The notes beneath the pieces were generated by a model. The model saw nothing but the letters and a program-made list of their open reading frames with translations, did not search any database and had not been told where the DNA came from. From Paraspadella gotoi (taxonomy: Eukaryota; Chaetognatha), in assembly GCA_051294375.1 (NCBI GenBank), contig CM119264.1, forward strand, positions 2,957,575 through 3,021,574: DNA of 64,000 nt, given 5' to 3'. A program made the position numbers and the translations under genes. How positions within the stretch are numbered: position 1 is the first letter of the stretch; every line of letters starts with the position of its first letter. Positions 44,225-55,390 of this stretch are shown in pieces.

Positions 44225-44500
44225 TTCCTAAAGCGCCCCATTTCTGTTCTTTAAGCTTTTATTAATAAATAAAAATTATTAAATAATTATAAATAATAAA
44301 TAATAATTATTAAAGCCCAACTTTTATTTTTTACCCTAAAACCAATCCCTAATCATATCCCTTCACTTAACCTAACCTAAGTTAACTTAAGCTTAACCTA
44401 ATTTATAACCCTAACCAATAACGTTATCTTCGAACGTTTAAACGATATTAATTCTTAATCTTTTCATTTCACCTTAAGGTGAAATGGGGCGTTTTTGGAA
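44225..44500. mobile_element. MITE-like element with GCGCCCCATTTC inverted ends
   Basis: The left end TTCCTAAAGCGCCCCATTTC is mirrored at the right end, where the complement reads TTCCAAAAACGCCCCATTTC. The interior is AT-rich, contains a CCTAACC-type stretch and has no coding capacity. Size (276 bases) and structure fit a miniature inverted-repeat transposable element, related by its ends to 37588-37674. I could not identify a clear target-site duplication. Confidence 0.55.
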
Positions 44501-45635
44501 CATGTGGCCGGAAGATCACAAAGAGAGATCGAGTGAATTTAGATTGGTTAATAACCAATGGTTATACAATGGTTATACAATATACATACTTTACTAAACT
44601 ATACTAATCCTCGTTTGTCAAATTTCGTTAATATATTTTCTAATAAACGATTTGGTTTGGACTGTGCATGCACTTTTGGGCATATGCGGTATGGTTAAAT
44701 TTAGTGTATCCGTGTGCTAGCCGTGCAATACAAACATTTGGATCAGCTGATCGGCTTGCAACCGGCGGCTTTACCAGCACCTTACGCTCTTGCAAAGATT
44801 TTTTCTACTGGGGCTAAAATCATTGACCTTTGGCATTCAACTAGTGATTTCGTCACAGCCTTTTTCAATTAGTAACAAGATTACCTCAGTTCAGTCAACC
44901 AACTAGTTTTTTTTTTTTTTCAAATTTCTTCCAACTTTTTTAAATTCCAATTAACGAAGCTTGAGTCTTTTTCCTTCAGCCTTCTTCTCACCTCCACTTT
45001 AATTTTTCTGCTTCAAATTCTTCAGGGCGGCGACTAGAAATTTTTTTTTTTACGCGAGAATTAGAATCAATAAAAACTTATCTCTTTTCGATTAATTAAA
45101 TATTTCTTCCTTTTGAATTTCATATTCATATGTAAACTGGAAGCGTTTAACGTACAAAGTTCCCATTTACGCCAAAAAAAGTGTCTATTCAGGCGTTTCC
45201 TCTTCTCTCTCTCTCTCTCTCTCTCTCTTCTCGCTCTCATCATCTCTCTCTCTCCTCTCCATCATCTCATCCTCCTCTCCTCCCTCTCTCTCTCCATCGA
45301 ACTATTTTTTTCTTTCTAATCTTGGTACATTTCATTTTTCATTTTCCATTTTTATTCAATGTTTCGCTCTTCCCGTCCAACGGAGGAGATACCTGCCTTT
45401 GGAGATTCATCTTTCATTTTTCCTTCGATGATTCGCTTCTCCCTTTTTTTCTTTTTCTTTCCTTTTTTCTTTTTCTTTCCTTTTNNNNNNNNNNNNNNNN
45501 NNNNNNNNNCATTTTTTTCTTTTCTTTCCTTTTTTCTTTCTTTCCTTTTTCTTTTATTTTCATTTTTTTCTTTTCTTTCATATTTTTTCTCAACCTTTTC
45601 CCTCTGCCTTCTTTGTTTTTTCTTTATATCAGTTT

Positions 45636-45685
<50 letters not shown>

Positions 45686-45955
45686 CTCTCTCTCCTCTCT
45701 CTTCTCTCTCTCTTTTCTATTTTTGCAAAGCCTTTTTCTTTTTTCCCCCTTTCCTAACCTTTATATTTCTTTCTCTTCCTTTCCTTCCTTCCTTCCTTCC
45801 TTCCTCCCTTTCCCTTCCTTCCTTCCTTCTTCCTTCCTTCTTCCTTCCTTCCTCCTTCTTCCTTCCTTCCTTCCTTTTCTTCTTTTCTTCCTTCCTTCCC
45901 CTGTCTTTCCTTCGCTCGGCTTTTCTTCCTTCCTTCATTTTCTTCCCAGCCATCT
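44501..45955. other. Receptor intron: AT-rich DNA, CT and CTTCC repeats
   Basis: Unique AT-rich sequence to 45180, then (CT)n at 45205-45300 and 45637-45715, a CTTTTTTCTTT run with a 25-base gap (45485-45509), and (CTTC)n at 45775-45900. No exon or RNA gene seen. Confidence 0.6.
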
Positions 45956-46870
45956 GAGGCTTGGTCTTCCGCCCGGCTTACTGGGTGATTAGGTAGGCAG
46001 ACGGGAGTAGGCTGTGATCCCGGGAGGCGGCGCGGGTATGCTGCCACAAGCTGGCGGTAGGGCTTGACGACCCTCAGTGTGACCCGCCTGCGCTGTCACT
46101 GGAGTGTGCGTGTGATTATGACCGCAGGCGAGCGTCACATATTAGCACGCTCCCCAAGAACGTGGAAATACCCAGGTTGAGCCCGACCGCCTAGGCTGAT
46201 GGATGAGATGACTTTAGCTGCTCTCGCCATGGAGACAATCGTCCGAACGAACCTACCTTGTTCTCATGACTAGCTATGTGAGAGTGCCTGTATAATACCC
46301 TCCCCGCGATCTCCTCCACCCGACGATAACGCACTCCACATGCTACTAAACAATGTCCATGGGCTGCATGTCTGCGAGAGAAAGAGTTTCTGATCTCAGC
46401 CATATGAGACGTACCCTGTGGACGACGCGACAGGCGAGTCTGGAGCGTTTACCGAGAAAGTAGGGCATAGGCGCGGATAAGCATACCTAAAGCGACGTTA
46501 AATCGTGGCAGCCACGTTAGTGCGCGCGAGCGGTTGCGGTGTTCCGCGAGAAGTCAGGGCTCCACCACTTATGAAGGCATCGTGCGTAACGAGCACCGGA
46601 TAGCCTCGGTGATACTCCGGGGCGCGAGCGTGTAATCTCACCAACTGGCGTTCATGGGCTGCGGACCGCCTCAGTGACCGCCCGCTGTTACACTGGCCCA
46701 TGTTCTATCACCGGCGACGTCACATTTAAGCCAGAAACCGGGATACCGCAGGGATTGAACCCCGGGACGCACGTGAGGATGAGAATGATTAGCCTGCTCG
46801 ACAGCCATTGGAACGATGGGCTGAGGAGACGAGGCAGTAGAGGGCAGCTTTAGTACTTACTCGCCACGAG
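45956..46870 (-). mobile_element. GC-rich insertion with a tRNA-derived SINE-like head
   Basis: About 0.9 kb with clearly higher GC than its surroundings. On the minus strand, about 46810-46735, GGCTGTCGAGCAGGCTAAT is followed by GGGTTCAATCCC. These match the A and B boxes of an RNA polymerase III promoter, and the spacing resembles a leucine-type tRNA. The acceptor stem and anticodon arm are not intact, so this is not a tRNA gene. The long body has no frame of note. It abuts the left edge of the 2.9-kb tandem duplication. A SINE or composite element is the best reading. Confidence 0.45.
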
Positions 46871-47015
46871 TCTTGCCTCTTTTCTTTTTTCCTTACTTTT
46901 TTTTTTAAAAACTTTCTTTTTTTTTTTCCTTTCCTTCTCTCTTTTCCCTCTAATCCCTTACCAGCCCTTACCTCCCTCTACTCAACCCATTCCCCCATTT
47001 TCAAAAAGTCCTCAC

Positions 47016-47234
47016 CCCTAAGCAAATGCGACGCAGAAGCCGTATGAATTTTTTCCCGCCCCTCATCGCCGCCGCGCTCAGCACGCGGCAGGGTGCCGGC
47101 CGCAGCGGCTCCCGTGGCGCCCGCCGCGCGCGTTCACGCGCCCCAGCCGCTCCAGCCGCCGCGCCCGGAGCTTCGAAGATGAAAGGGCCTTTCCATCATT
47201 GTCACAATTTTTAATTTTTGGTTCTTGGGATTCT
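47016..47234 (-). pseudogene. Glutamate receptor S1-start exon, frameshifted copy
   Basis: Same exon as 49910-50122, with both splice sites preserved but 219 bases long instead of 213 and with several indels, including extra bases before GATTTGCTTAGG and inside the Ala-rich loop. The frame cannot be followed across it. Probably an unpolished duplicate; otherwise a genuinely decayed copy. Confidence 0.8.
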
Positions 47235-47293
47235 CTGCGCAGACCGATCGCCTACGGGTGGGAGGTGGGACAGAGATGGAGATGAGAGAGAGG

Positions 47294-47341
<48 letters not shown>

Positions 47342-47602
47342 GAGAGATGAGAGAGAGATCAGAGATATGACAGATAAGAGACAGGATGACTAAGGAAGAT
47401 ATAGTGTAATGAGATTAAGATAAAAAATAAAGAGATGAGAGAGAGAGAGAGAGAGTGAGTCCTCTCAAAGGAGATAGGTCATCAAAATGAATGAGGGAGA
47501 ATGCAATGCACTGATAGAGAACGAAGACAAATTGAATCGGCGTAAAGAGAGACATGAATGTCACTTTCTTGTGAAAAAAAACCCAGAGAGATGAAAGACA
47601 AA

Positions 47603-47652
<50 letters not shown>

Positions 47653-47656
47653 AGAC

Positions 47657-47699
<43 letters not shown>

Positions 47700-47730
47700 T
47701 CCAAGTCAGGTCTTTTCCCAGACAACTCAC

Positions 47731-47832
47731 TGGTTGGTCGACGAATTTAAGCGACGGCGCTTTGTTCCTTTTGTTGGCAGCATCGCCGCCATCTTGAGAC
47801 TCGAATCGAGAGTGCAAGACGATGAACTCCAT
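47731..47832 (-). CDS. Candidate receptor exon MEFIVLHSRFES
   Basis: A 102-base stretch with good splice context on both sides (CACTACACAG| and ACCA|GTGAGT), open as MEFIVLHSRFESQDGGDAAN then KRNKAPSLKFVDQP. It lies between the signal-peptide-like exon and the S1-start exon, so it could encode the end of the amino-terminal domain or the linker to S1. Its phase (0 at the donor) does not match the S1 exon's need for one carried base, but copy 1 has frequent one-base errors. A second frame is also open. No domain match can be claimed. Confidence 0.45.
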
Positions 47833-47884
47833 CTGTGTAGTGTGTGTGTGTGCTGTGTCGAGAGAGAGAGAAGAGAGAGAGGAG

Positions 47885-47945
<61 letters not shown>

Positions 47946-48092
47946 GGAGAGAAGAATATTTAAAATAAGTGTTTGTTCAGTGTTAGAGCTCAGTGCAATT
48001 CTTCTATTATCAGCGCAAGCAGACTCTTTTCTATCGCCTTCTTTCTGCAAAGAAGTTTCTCTTTTGTTTTTGGCAATTGCGATTTTGCAAAC

Positions 48093-48370
48093 TTGACTGC
48101 TGAGACTCGCTTCCACCACTGCGCGCTGCGACTGGACGCCTGCGCTAGGCGCTGCAACTGGCTGTTCGTGTGCCGCTGCGGACCTGCGCTGCCTCTGCCA
48201 CCCGCCGCTGCCGAGGGCCAGCAACGTATTGCTGCTTGCCGCTCAGTCGGAATAGATCGGACAGTCTTGCAGCAATCCTGGGTTGGCCGATGAAGAGAAT
48301 GACATTGGGGCAGAAGGTGCAAGAAGGCCAGACCAAAAGCCCAAAAATAACCAGACTTTTTCGAGTTCTG
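48093..48370 (-). pseudogene. Signal-peptide-like exon, frameshifted copy
   Basis: Counterpart of 51034-51286 in copy 1 of the tandem duplication. It preserves the CAGAACTCGAAAAAGTCTGG start and the CTGGTTATTTTTGGGC core, but several inserted bases break the frame and its donor reads CAGTCAAG instead of CGAGTAAG. Confidence 0.6.
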
Positions 48371-48461
48371 CACGTTTCCAGTTCCTTCGTTTTAGTTTGC
48401 ATTTTTTTTCACATCCTCATGTATGCGTTTGTTTGGACCTTGGAAACGGAAAGGACAGGAC

Positions 48462-48529
<68 letters not shown>

Positions 48530-49470
48530 AGAGGAGCAGAGAGAGAGGAGAAGAGAGAGAGAGAGAGGAGAAGAGAGAGAGTCTTCTGGATTTGGGAGTT
48601 GGCTTGAGAGTTGACGCGCCAAATGGGAACAGGTTTCGTTCGCAACTCTTAATTTCATAATATACTATCTCGTCTTGAAATTTCAGCGTATTTATTACAA
48701 TAAGATTTACATATTTAAACCCGACATTCTTCTTAAACAAATCTCCCAACTAAGATGGTCATTTCCCACGAAACTTTAACTTACCGTCGATCTTAATGCT
48801 CAGCGACTGGGCTCGAATCGACGCTCCTCACCTTTTAATCTCTGCTTCTCCTATGTTCTCTTTAATTCACGTCTCTAACCTATCTGCGTCTTTGCCAGGC
48901 CACTCCTCTCGTCTTTTCTTCTTCTTCTTTCGCTTCTCTTATTATTCTCTTCTCTTTACTAATCCTCTGTAAAGTGCAGTCCCGCAAATAACGTTTTTTC
49001 TATTCCCGGATGTAATAACGCGCCGGATGTAATAACCAACAATGGAAAAAAATTAAGTCGCTTTGGCAACGCTGCTGTGTGCCGAGCCATCAGCCCATGC
49101 AAATTACTTTATTAAAATGAATAATACTATACACAAATTGTAAATATTTACTCAAGAAATTATTTACATTTTTTATTTACTAAAGTTTACATCTGACTAC
49201 CAAATGTAAATTGATGAAAAGCGAGTTATACGTACGTTTACACTTATAACTATTTTTTCACGTTATACAATATAGCATTTCAATACGTTTCCTCGCTTTT
49301 ATTTTATTTAAAAGTAATTTGTATAACATAAGCTAACTGTTGCGTGTATTCTCTCCTGATTTCTCTCTCCTCTTTCTGCTTTTCATTTCGCACTTCTTTT
49401 TTCGCGATTGAACGTTTATTACCAGCGCAAATAATACATAAAAAAAATCTACTTTCTCCCAGCGTTTTAT

Positions 49471-49501
<31 letters not shown>

Positions 49502-49909
49502 TCTCTCTGCTCTTTCTCTCTCTCTCTCTCTCTCTCGTTCTCTCATCTCTCTTGGTTACTTTTTTAAAACCTTTTTACTTCCATTTTTATTTCAGCAATG
49601 ATTTTCTTCTGTACTATTCATTTTACAACTTGATTGGTCCGTGGGTCTGATTCCGTTTTTTACGGGCTTTTCTTTTCTTTTCTTTTCTTTCTTTTCTCTT
49701 TCTTTTTTCTCTTTCTTTTCCTTTCTTTTATTTTTTCTCTTCTCTTTTTTCTTTTCTTTCCTTTCTTTTCTTTCCTTTACTCTCTCTTAGCTTTTTTTTT
49801 TAAAAACTTTCTTTTTTTTTTCTTTCCTTCTCTCTTTTCCCTCAACCCTTACCAAGCCCTTACCTCCCTCTACTCAACCCCATTCCCCCATTTTTCAAAA
49901 AGTCCTCAC

Positions 49910-50122
49910 CCCTAAGCAAATCGACGCAGAAGCCGATGAATTTTTTCCCGCCCCTCATCCGCGCCGCCTCAGCACCCAGGGTGCCGGCCGCAGCGGCTCC
50001 CGTGGCGCCCGCCGCCGCCGCGTTCGCCGCCCCAGCCGCTCCAGCCGCCGCGCCCGGAGCTTCGAAGATGAAAGGCCTTTCCATCATTGTCACAATTTTT
50101 AATTTTTGGTTCTTGGGATTCT
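49910..50122 (-). CDS. Glutamate receptor exon: start of S1 with Ala/Gly-rich loop
   Basis: Acceptor TCTGCGCAG| and donor TTAGGG|GTGAGG bound 213 bases that begin two bases into a codon and end after one, which the next exon (43805) completes as Glu. The start NPKNQKLKIVTMMERPFIFE matches the first S1 strand, LxVxTxxExPFxxx. KKFIGFCVDLLR matches the (Y/F)xG(Y/F)CxDLL helix. Between them is a loop of about 37 residues composed almost only of Ala, Gly, Thr and Asn (GAAAGAAGAANAAAAGATGA), much longer than usual for receptors of this family. The domain is extracellular and forms the upper ligand-binding lobe. Confidence 0.92.
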
Positions 50123-51033
50123 CTGCGCAGACCGATCCCTACGGGGTGGGAGGTGGNNNNNNNNNNNNNNNNNNNNNNNNNNNNNNNNNNNNNNNNNNNN
50201 NNNNNNNNNNNNNNNNNNNNNNNNNNNNNNNNNNNNNNNNNNNNNNNNNNNNNNNNNNNNNNNNNNNNNNNNNNNNNNNNNNNNNNNNNNNNNNNNNNNN
50301 NNNNNNNNNNNNNNNNNNNNNNNNNNNNNNNNNNNNNNNNNNNNNNNNNNNNNNNNNNNNNNNNNNNNNNNNNNNNNNNNNNNNNNNNGACTAAGGAAGA
50401 TAAGTATGATGATTAAGATAAAAATAAAGAGTGAGAGAGAGAGAGAGAGTGAGTCTCTCAAAGGACGATAGGTCATAAAATGAAGAGGAGAATGCAATGC
50501 ACTGATAGAGAACGAGACAAATTGAATCGGCGTAAAGAGAGAATGTAATGTCACTTTCTTGTGAAAAAAAACCCAGAGANNNNNNNNNNNNNNNNNNNNN
50601 NNNNNNNNNNNNNNNNNNNNNNNNNNNNNNNNNNNNNNNNNNNNNNNNNNNNNNNNNNNNNNNNNNNNNNNNNNNNNNNNNNNNNNNNNNNNNNNNNNNN
50701 NNNNNNNNNNNNNNNNNNNNNNNNNNNNNNNNNNNNNNNNNNNNNNNNNNNNNNNNNNNNNNNNNNNNNNNNNNNNNNNNNNNNNNNNNNNNNNNNNNNN
50801 NNNNNNNNNNNNNNNNNNNNNNNNNNNNNNNNNNNNNNNNNNNNNNNNNNNNNNNNNNNNNNNNNNNGAGAGAGAGAGAGAGAGAGAGATAGAGAGAGAG
50901 AGAGAATATTTAAAAAAGTGTTTGTCAGTGTTAAAGAGCTCAGTGCAATTCTTCTATTATCAGCCAAGCAACTCTTTTCTATCCCTTCTTCTGCAAAAGT
51001 TTCTCTTTTTTGCAATTCGATTTTCAAACTTAC

Positions 51034-51286
51034 TCGCTGAGACTCGCTTCCACCACTGCCGCTGCGACTGACGCTGCCGCTGGCGCTGCCACTGCTGTCG
51101 TTGCCGCTGCGACTGACGCTGCCTCTGCCACCGCCGCTGCCGAGGGCCGCAACGTAAATTGCTGCTCCGCTCATGGAATAATCGGACAGTTCTTGCAGCA
51201 ATTCCTGGGTTGGCCGATGAGAGAGAATGAAATTGCAGAAGGTGCAGAAGGCAACCAAAAAGCCCAAAAATAACCAACTTTCGATT
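51034..51286 (-). CDS. Candidate exon with signal-peptide-like start
   Basis: From CAG|AATCG to CAGCGA|GTAAGT one frame gives a hydrophobic stretch WLFLGFLVAFCTFCNF followed by HRPTQELLQELSDY and a Gly/Ser-rich tail with SVSRSG repeats. Its beginning resembles at DNA level the start of the exon at 57870 (CAGAACTCAAAAATG versus CAGAACTCGAAAAAG, then CTGGTTATTTTT), suggesting a paralogous first exon. Which frame is right is uncertain because both copies carry indels. It is either the first exon of a second, short receptor gene or a decayed duplicate of exon 1. Confidence 0.4.
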
Positions 51287-51374
51287 CTGCAACGAATTTC
51301 CAGTTCCTTTTTAGTTTGCATTTTTTTCACTCCTCATGTATCGTTTGTTTGGCCTTGAAACGGAAAGGACAGGA

Positions 51375-51530
<156 letters not shown>

Positions 51531-52355
51531 TTTGGAATTTGGGAGTTGTCTTTGAGAGTTGACGCCAAATGGGAACAGGTTTCGCAACTCTTATTTCAAT
51601 ATATACTATCTCGTCTTGAAATTTCACGTAATTTATTAAATAAGATTTACATATTTAAACCAGACATTCTTCTTAAACAAATCTCCCAACTAAGACTTCA
51701 TTTCCCACGAAACTTTAACTTACCTCGATCTTAATCTCAGCGACTCGAATCGACTCTCCTCACCTTTAATCTCTGCTTCTCCTATTTCTCTTTAATTCAC
51801 TCTCTACCTATCTCTCTTTCCCAGGCCACTCCTTCTCTCTTTTCTTCTCTTCTCTTCGCTTCTCTATTATTCTCTTCTCTTTACTAATCCTCTTAAAGTG
51901 AGTCCCCATCACGTTTTCTATTCCCGGATGTAATAACCCGGATGTAATAACCAACAATGGAAAAAAATTAAGTCGCTTGGCAGCTGCTTGTCCGAGCCAT
52001 CACCCATGCAAATTACTTTATTAAAAATGATATACTACACAAATTTAATATTTACTCAAGATATATTTACATTTTTTATTTACTAAAGTTTACAATCTGA
52101 TACAAATGTAAAATGATGAAACGAGTTATACGTACGTTTACACTTATAACTATTTTTTTCACGTTATACAATATACATTTCAATACGTTTCCTCCTTTTA
52201 TTATTATTTAAAAGTAATTTGTTATACATAACTAACTGGCTGTATTCTCTCCCTGATTTCTCTCTCTCTTTCTCCTTTTCATTTCCACTTCTTTTTTCCA
52301 TTGAACGTTTATTACCCAAATAATACATAAAAAAAATCTTACTTCTCCCGCGTTT

Positions 52356-52475
<120 letters not shown>

Positions 52476-53039
52476 ACTTTTTAAAACCTTTTTACTTCCA
52501 TTTTATTTCAGCAATGATTTTCTTCTGTACTATTCATTTTACAACTTGATTGGTCCGTGGGTCTGATTCCGTTTTTTACGGCTTTTTCTTTTCTTTTCTT
52601 TTCTTTCTTTTCTCTTCTCTTTTTTTCTCTTCTTTTCCTTTCTTTTCTTTTCTTTCTCTTCTCTTTTTTTCTTTTCTTTTCCTTTCTTTTCTTTCCCTTT
52701 ACTCTCTCTTCTTTTCTTTTCTTTTCTTTCTTGTCTTTTTTTCCCTTTTTTTCTTTTTTTTCTTTTCTTTTCTTTTCTTTTCTTTTCTTTTCTTTTCTTT
52801 CCCTTTACTCTCTCTTCTTTTCTTTTCTTTTCTTTCTTGTCTTTTTTTCCCTTTTTTTCTTTTTTTTCTTTTCTTTTCTTTTCCTTTACTCTCTTTTCTT
52901 TTCTTTCTCTTCTCTTTCTCTTCTCTTTTCTTTTCTTTTCTTTCATGCTTTTTCAGACCGCATCCAAATTCCGACCACTTTCGACATCAAGCTTCTCTCA
53001 CTTACTCTCACCCAACCCTCACCCACGCCATAACCTCAC

Positions 53040-53275
53040 CTCGTCCACCTTCTCCGCCGCCACGATCCACCCCACCTCCTCATTGAGTCTTCCCAACCGC
53101 GAGGCGTCGCCAAAGACGCGCGCCACTTCCGGTCTCGTGGCGCCGACGAGGACGTAGACGGAGACTCGCCGGGGGGCGCGGGGAGCGTGACAAGCCGAGA
53201 GTGGCGCATGTGGCGGGCGGGGGCGAGACGCGGAGACGTAGGGGGGCGGGGTGCGTTGGCTGGCGTCATTGGCGT
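53040..53275 (-). CDS. Glutamate receptor exon: amino-terminal domain
   Basis: Acceptor GACCTCAACAG| and donor GACGAG|GTGAGG. It completes the Asp codon from exon 1 and ends in phase 0. The first half is Pro/Arg/Ala-rich (PPPYVSASRPRPPHAPLSA). The second half, RRVSVYVLVGATRPEVARVF then GDASRLGRLNEEVGWIVAAE, fits the periplasmic-binding-protein-like amino-terminal domain, where a strand ending in a small residue is followed by AxxLGxxxxxxxWI. The domain governs assembly and modulator binding in relatives. Strongly GC-rich compared with its introns. Confidence 0.85.
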
Positions 53276-54865
53276 CTGTTGAGGTCAAAGAGGGTTTTAT
53301 TTGGGTAAGTTTGGGTAAGAGAAAGTAAGGGAGGGTTGAGGGCGAATGAGTTTGGGACAAGTAAAACACTTGACGAGAATCGGGTTTTTTTTCGGTGATT
53401 ACGTTAATCAAATTTGTATTAAACATAATGACATATATCATTTCTCTCTCTTTTCTATCACAAGTTTTGACCTTCGCCTCTCTAACGTTAGATCAACATT
53501 TCTGTCCTTTGAGGCCAAAGAATTTTTTTTTCTTTTCATTTCCTTTTTTTTTCTCTTTAATTTTCTGATTTCGCCCAATTTTTTCTATTTTTTGGGTCTT
53601 TCTTTCTTCCCTCTCCTCTTTCCCTTCCTCTCTTCTCCCTCCTGCTCCTCCTCTTCTCTCTCTGCTTCCCCTTCACTCCCTCCTCNNNNNNNNNNNNNNN
53701 NNNNNNNNNNNNNNNNNNNNNNNNNNNNNNNNNNNNNNNNNNNNNNNNNNNNNNNNNNNNNNNNNNNNNNNNNNNNNNNNNNNNNNNNNNNNNNNNNNNN
53801 NNNNNNNNNNNNNNNNNNNNNNNNNNNNNNNNNNNNNNNNNNNNNNNNNNNNNNNNNNNNNNNNNNNNNNNNNNNNNNNNNNNNNNNNNNNNNNNNNNNN
53901 NNNNNNNNNNNNNGTTCTTCCGTCGCCTTCGAGATGGGATTCACTTTTCCAACCGATTTTTTGGAAAATTTTTTCTTTGTGAGATCGAGAGTGGAAGGGG
54001 AAAAAAGAGAGGTAGGGGAGAGAGAGAAGAAGAGGAAGAAAGAGAGGAAGGGGAAGAAAAAGAGGAAGGGGAGAAAGAGAGGAAGGAAGAAAGAGAGAAA
54101 GGGAGAAAGAGAGAAAGGGAAAGAAAGATAGGAATGGGAAAGAAGAGAGGAAGGTGAAGAAAGAAAGGAAGAGGAGAGAGAGAGAAAAGGAAAGAAAGAG
54201 AGGAAGGGGAAGAAAGAGAGGAAAGGTGAGAAAGTGAGGAAGGGGAGAAAGGAAGGAATGGGAGAAAGAGAAGAAGGGGAGAGAGAGAAAAAGGGCAATA
54301 TAGATGGAAGGAAGAAAGAGAGAGGTGGTTAAATGGTAGTAGAAAAAAATAAAAAAAACAAAGTGGGTTTAACTTTTAGATTTAACGAAAAAAGTTAAAT
54401 TTCGAAGTAAAGAGATTGGGACGACATTAAGGTGGATGTAAAAACTTTAAATATTTTTTGACAATAAATCGAAAAAAAAACAACCGTTTTATTGTTGATT
54501 TCTGAGTTACATGTTAATTTAAAGATTTTATAATATTTGTTATGCTTGTTTTCGTCGTCCTTTTTTAAATATTTAATTTGTTCAAATCTTGAATTTTACT
54601 ATAATTTAGTTTTCTTTTCTTTACCATTCGTAGTTGTTGAGAAAAGAGACCACATTAACTCCACTAAATTTTAAATTTTCTTCAAGTTAAACTTTAAAGG
54701 GTAAGTCGCTCAGATAAACCGCCGAAGGCTCCCCCTACGTTCCACGTCTGACGCCAGATTTGAAAATATGACCAAAGTTTGAGGGAAGAAAGAAAAAAAT
54801 GGATGAAAAACAAAGAATAAAAGAAGAGAGAGAAAAATTGAGATAAGTTTTACGCCTCCTTTGAA
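53276..54865. other. Receptor intron with purine-rich DNA and a 228-base gap
   Basis: T-rich then CT-rich sequence to a gap (53686-53913), followed by a GAGGAAGGGGAAGAAAGAGA minisatellite at 54000-54310 and AT-rich DNA. No exon seen. Confidence 0.6.
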
Positions 54866-54869
54866 GGAT

Positions 54870-55390
54870 TGACAGGCAACAGGCAGTTTTGAGGAAAGAA
54901 ATCAAACAGTTTTGAGGACAGGCGACAGACAATTTTAAGGACAGGCGACAGACAATTTTGATGACAGGCGACAGACAATTTTGAGGACAGGCGACAGACA
55001 ACTTTGAAGACAGACAACAGTTTTGAGGACAGGCGACAGACAATTTAGAGGACAGGCGACAGACAATTTTGAATACAGACAACAGTTTTGAGAACAAGNN
55101 NNNNNNNNNNNNNNNNNNNNNNNNNNNNNNNNNNNNNNNNNNNNNNNNNNNNNNNNNNNNNNNNNNNNNNNNNNNNNNNNNNNNNNNNNNNNNNNNNNNN
55201 NNNNNNNNNNNNNNNNNNNNNNNNNNNNNNNNNNNNNNNNNNNNNNNNNNNNNNNNNNNNNNNNNNNNNNNNNNNNNNNNNNNNNNNNNNNNNNNNNNNN
55301 NNNNNNNNNNNNNNNNNNNNNNNNNNNNNNNNNNNNNNNNNNNNNNNNNNNNNNNNNNNGAGAGGCGACAGACAATTTTTAGGACAGGGC
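54870..55390 (+). repeat. 24-bp minisatellite, GGACAGGCGACAGACAATTT
   Basis: At least ten units of GGACAGGCGACAGACAATTTTGAG type before a 261-base gap (55099-55359), resuming with one unit after it. Some units are truncated to GACAACAGTTTTGAG. Minus-strand frames through it (KLSVACPQNC) are repeat artefacts. Confidence 0.9.

Larger units (their letters stand above)
46880..49790. repeat. 2.9-kb tandem duplication, copy 1 (many small indels)
   Basis: Aligns end to end with 49790-52700: both contain an S1 exon, a GA-rich intron, a signal-peptide-like exon and CT-rich DNA. Copy 1 carries insertions of single bases throughout (for example in the S1 exon), while copy 2 is cleaner but interrupted by Ns at 50157-50388 and 50580-50867. 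Only copy 1 shows the 34-codon exon at 47731-47832, because the corresponding part of copy 2 is a gap. Confidence 0.9.

Noticed and set aside
44340-44440. Telomere-like CCTAACC repeats
   Set aside because: Only a few irregular copies inside an AT-rich MITE-like element; not a telomeric array.
46735-46810. An intact tRNA gene
   Set aside because: A- and B-box-like sequences are present, but the acceptor stem and anticodon arm do not pair; a SINE head is more likely.
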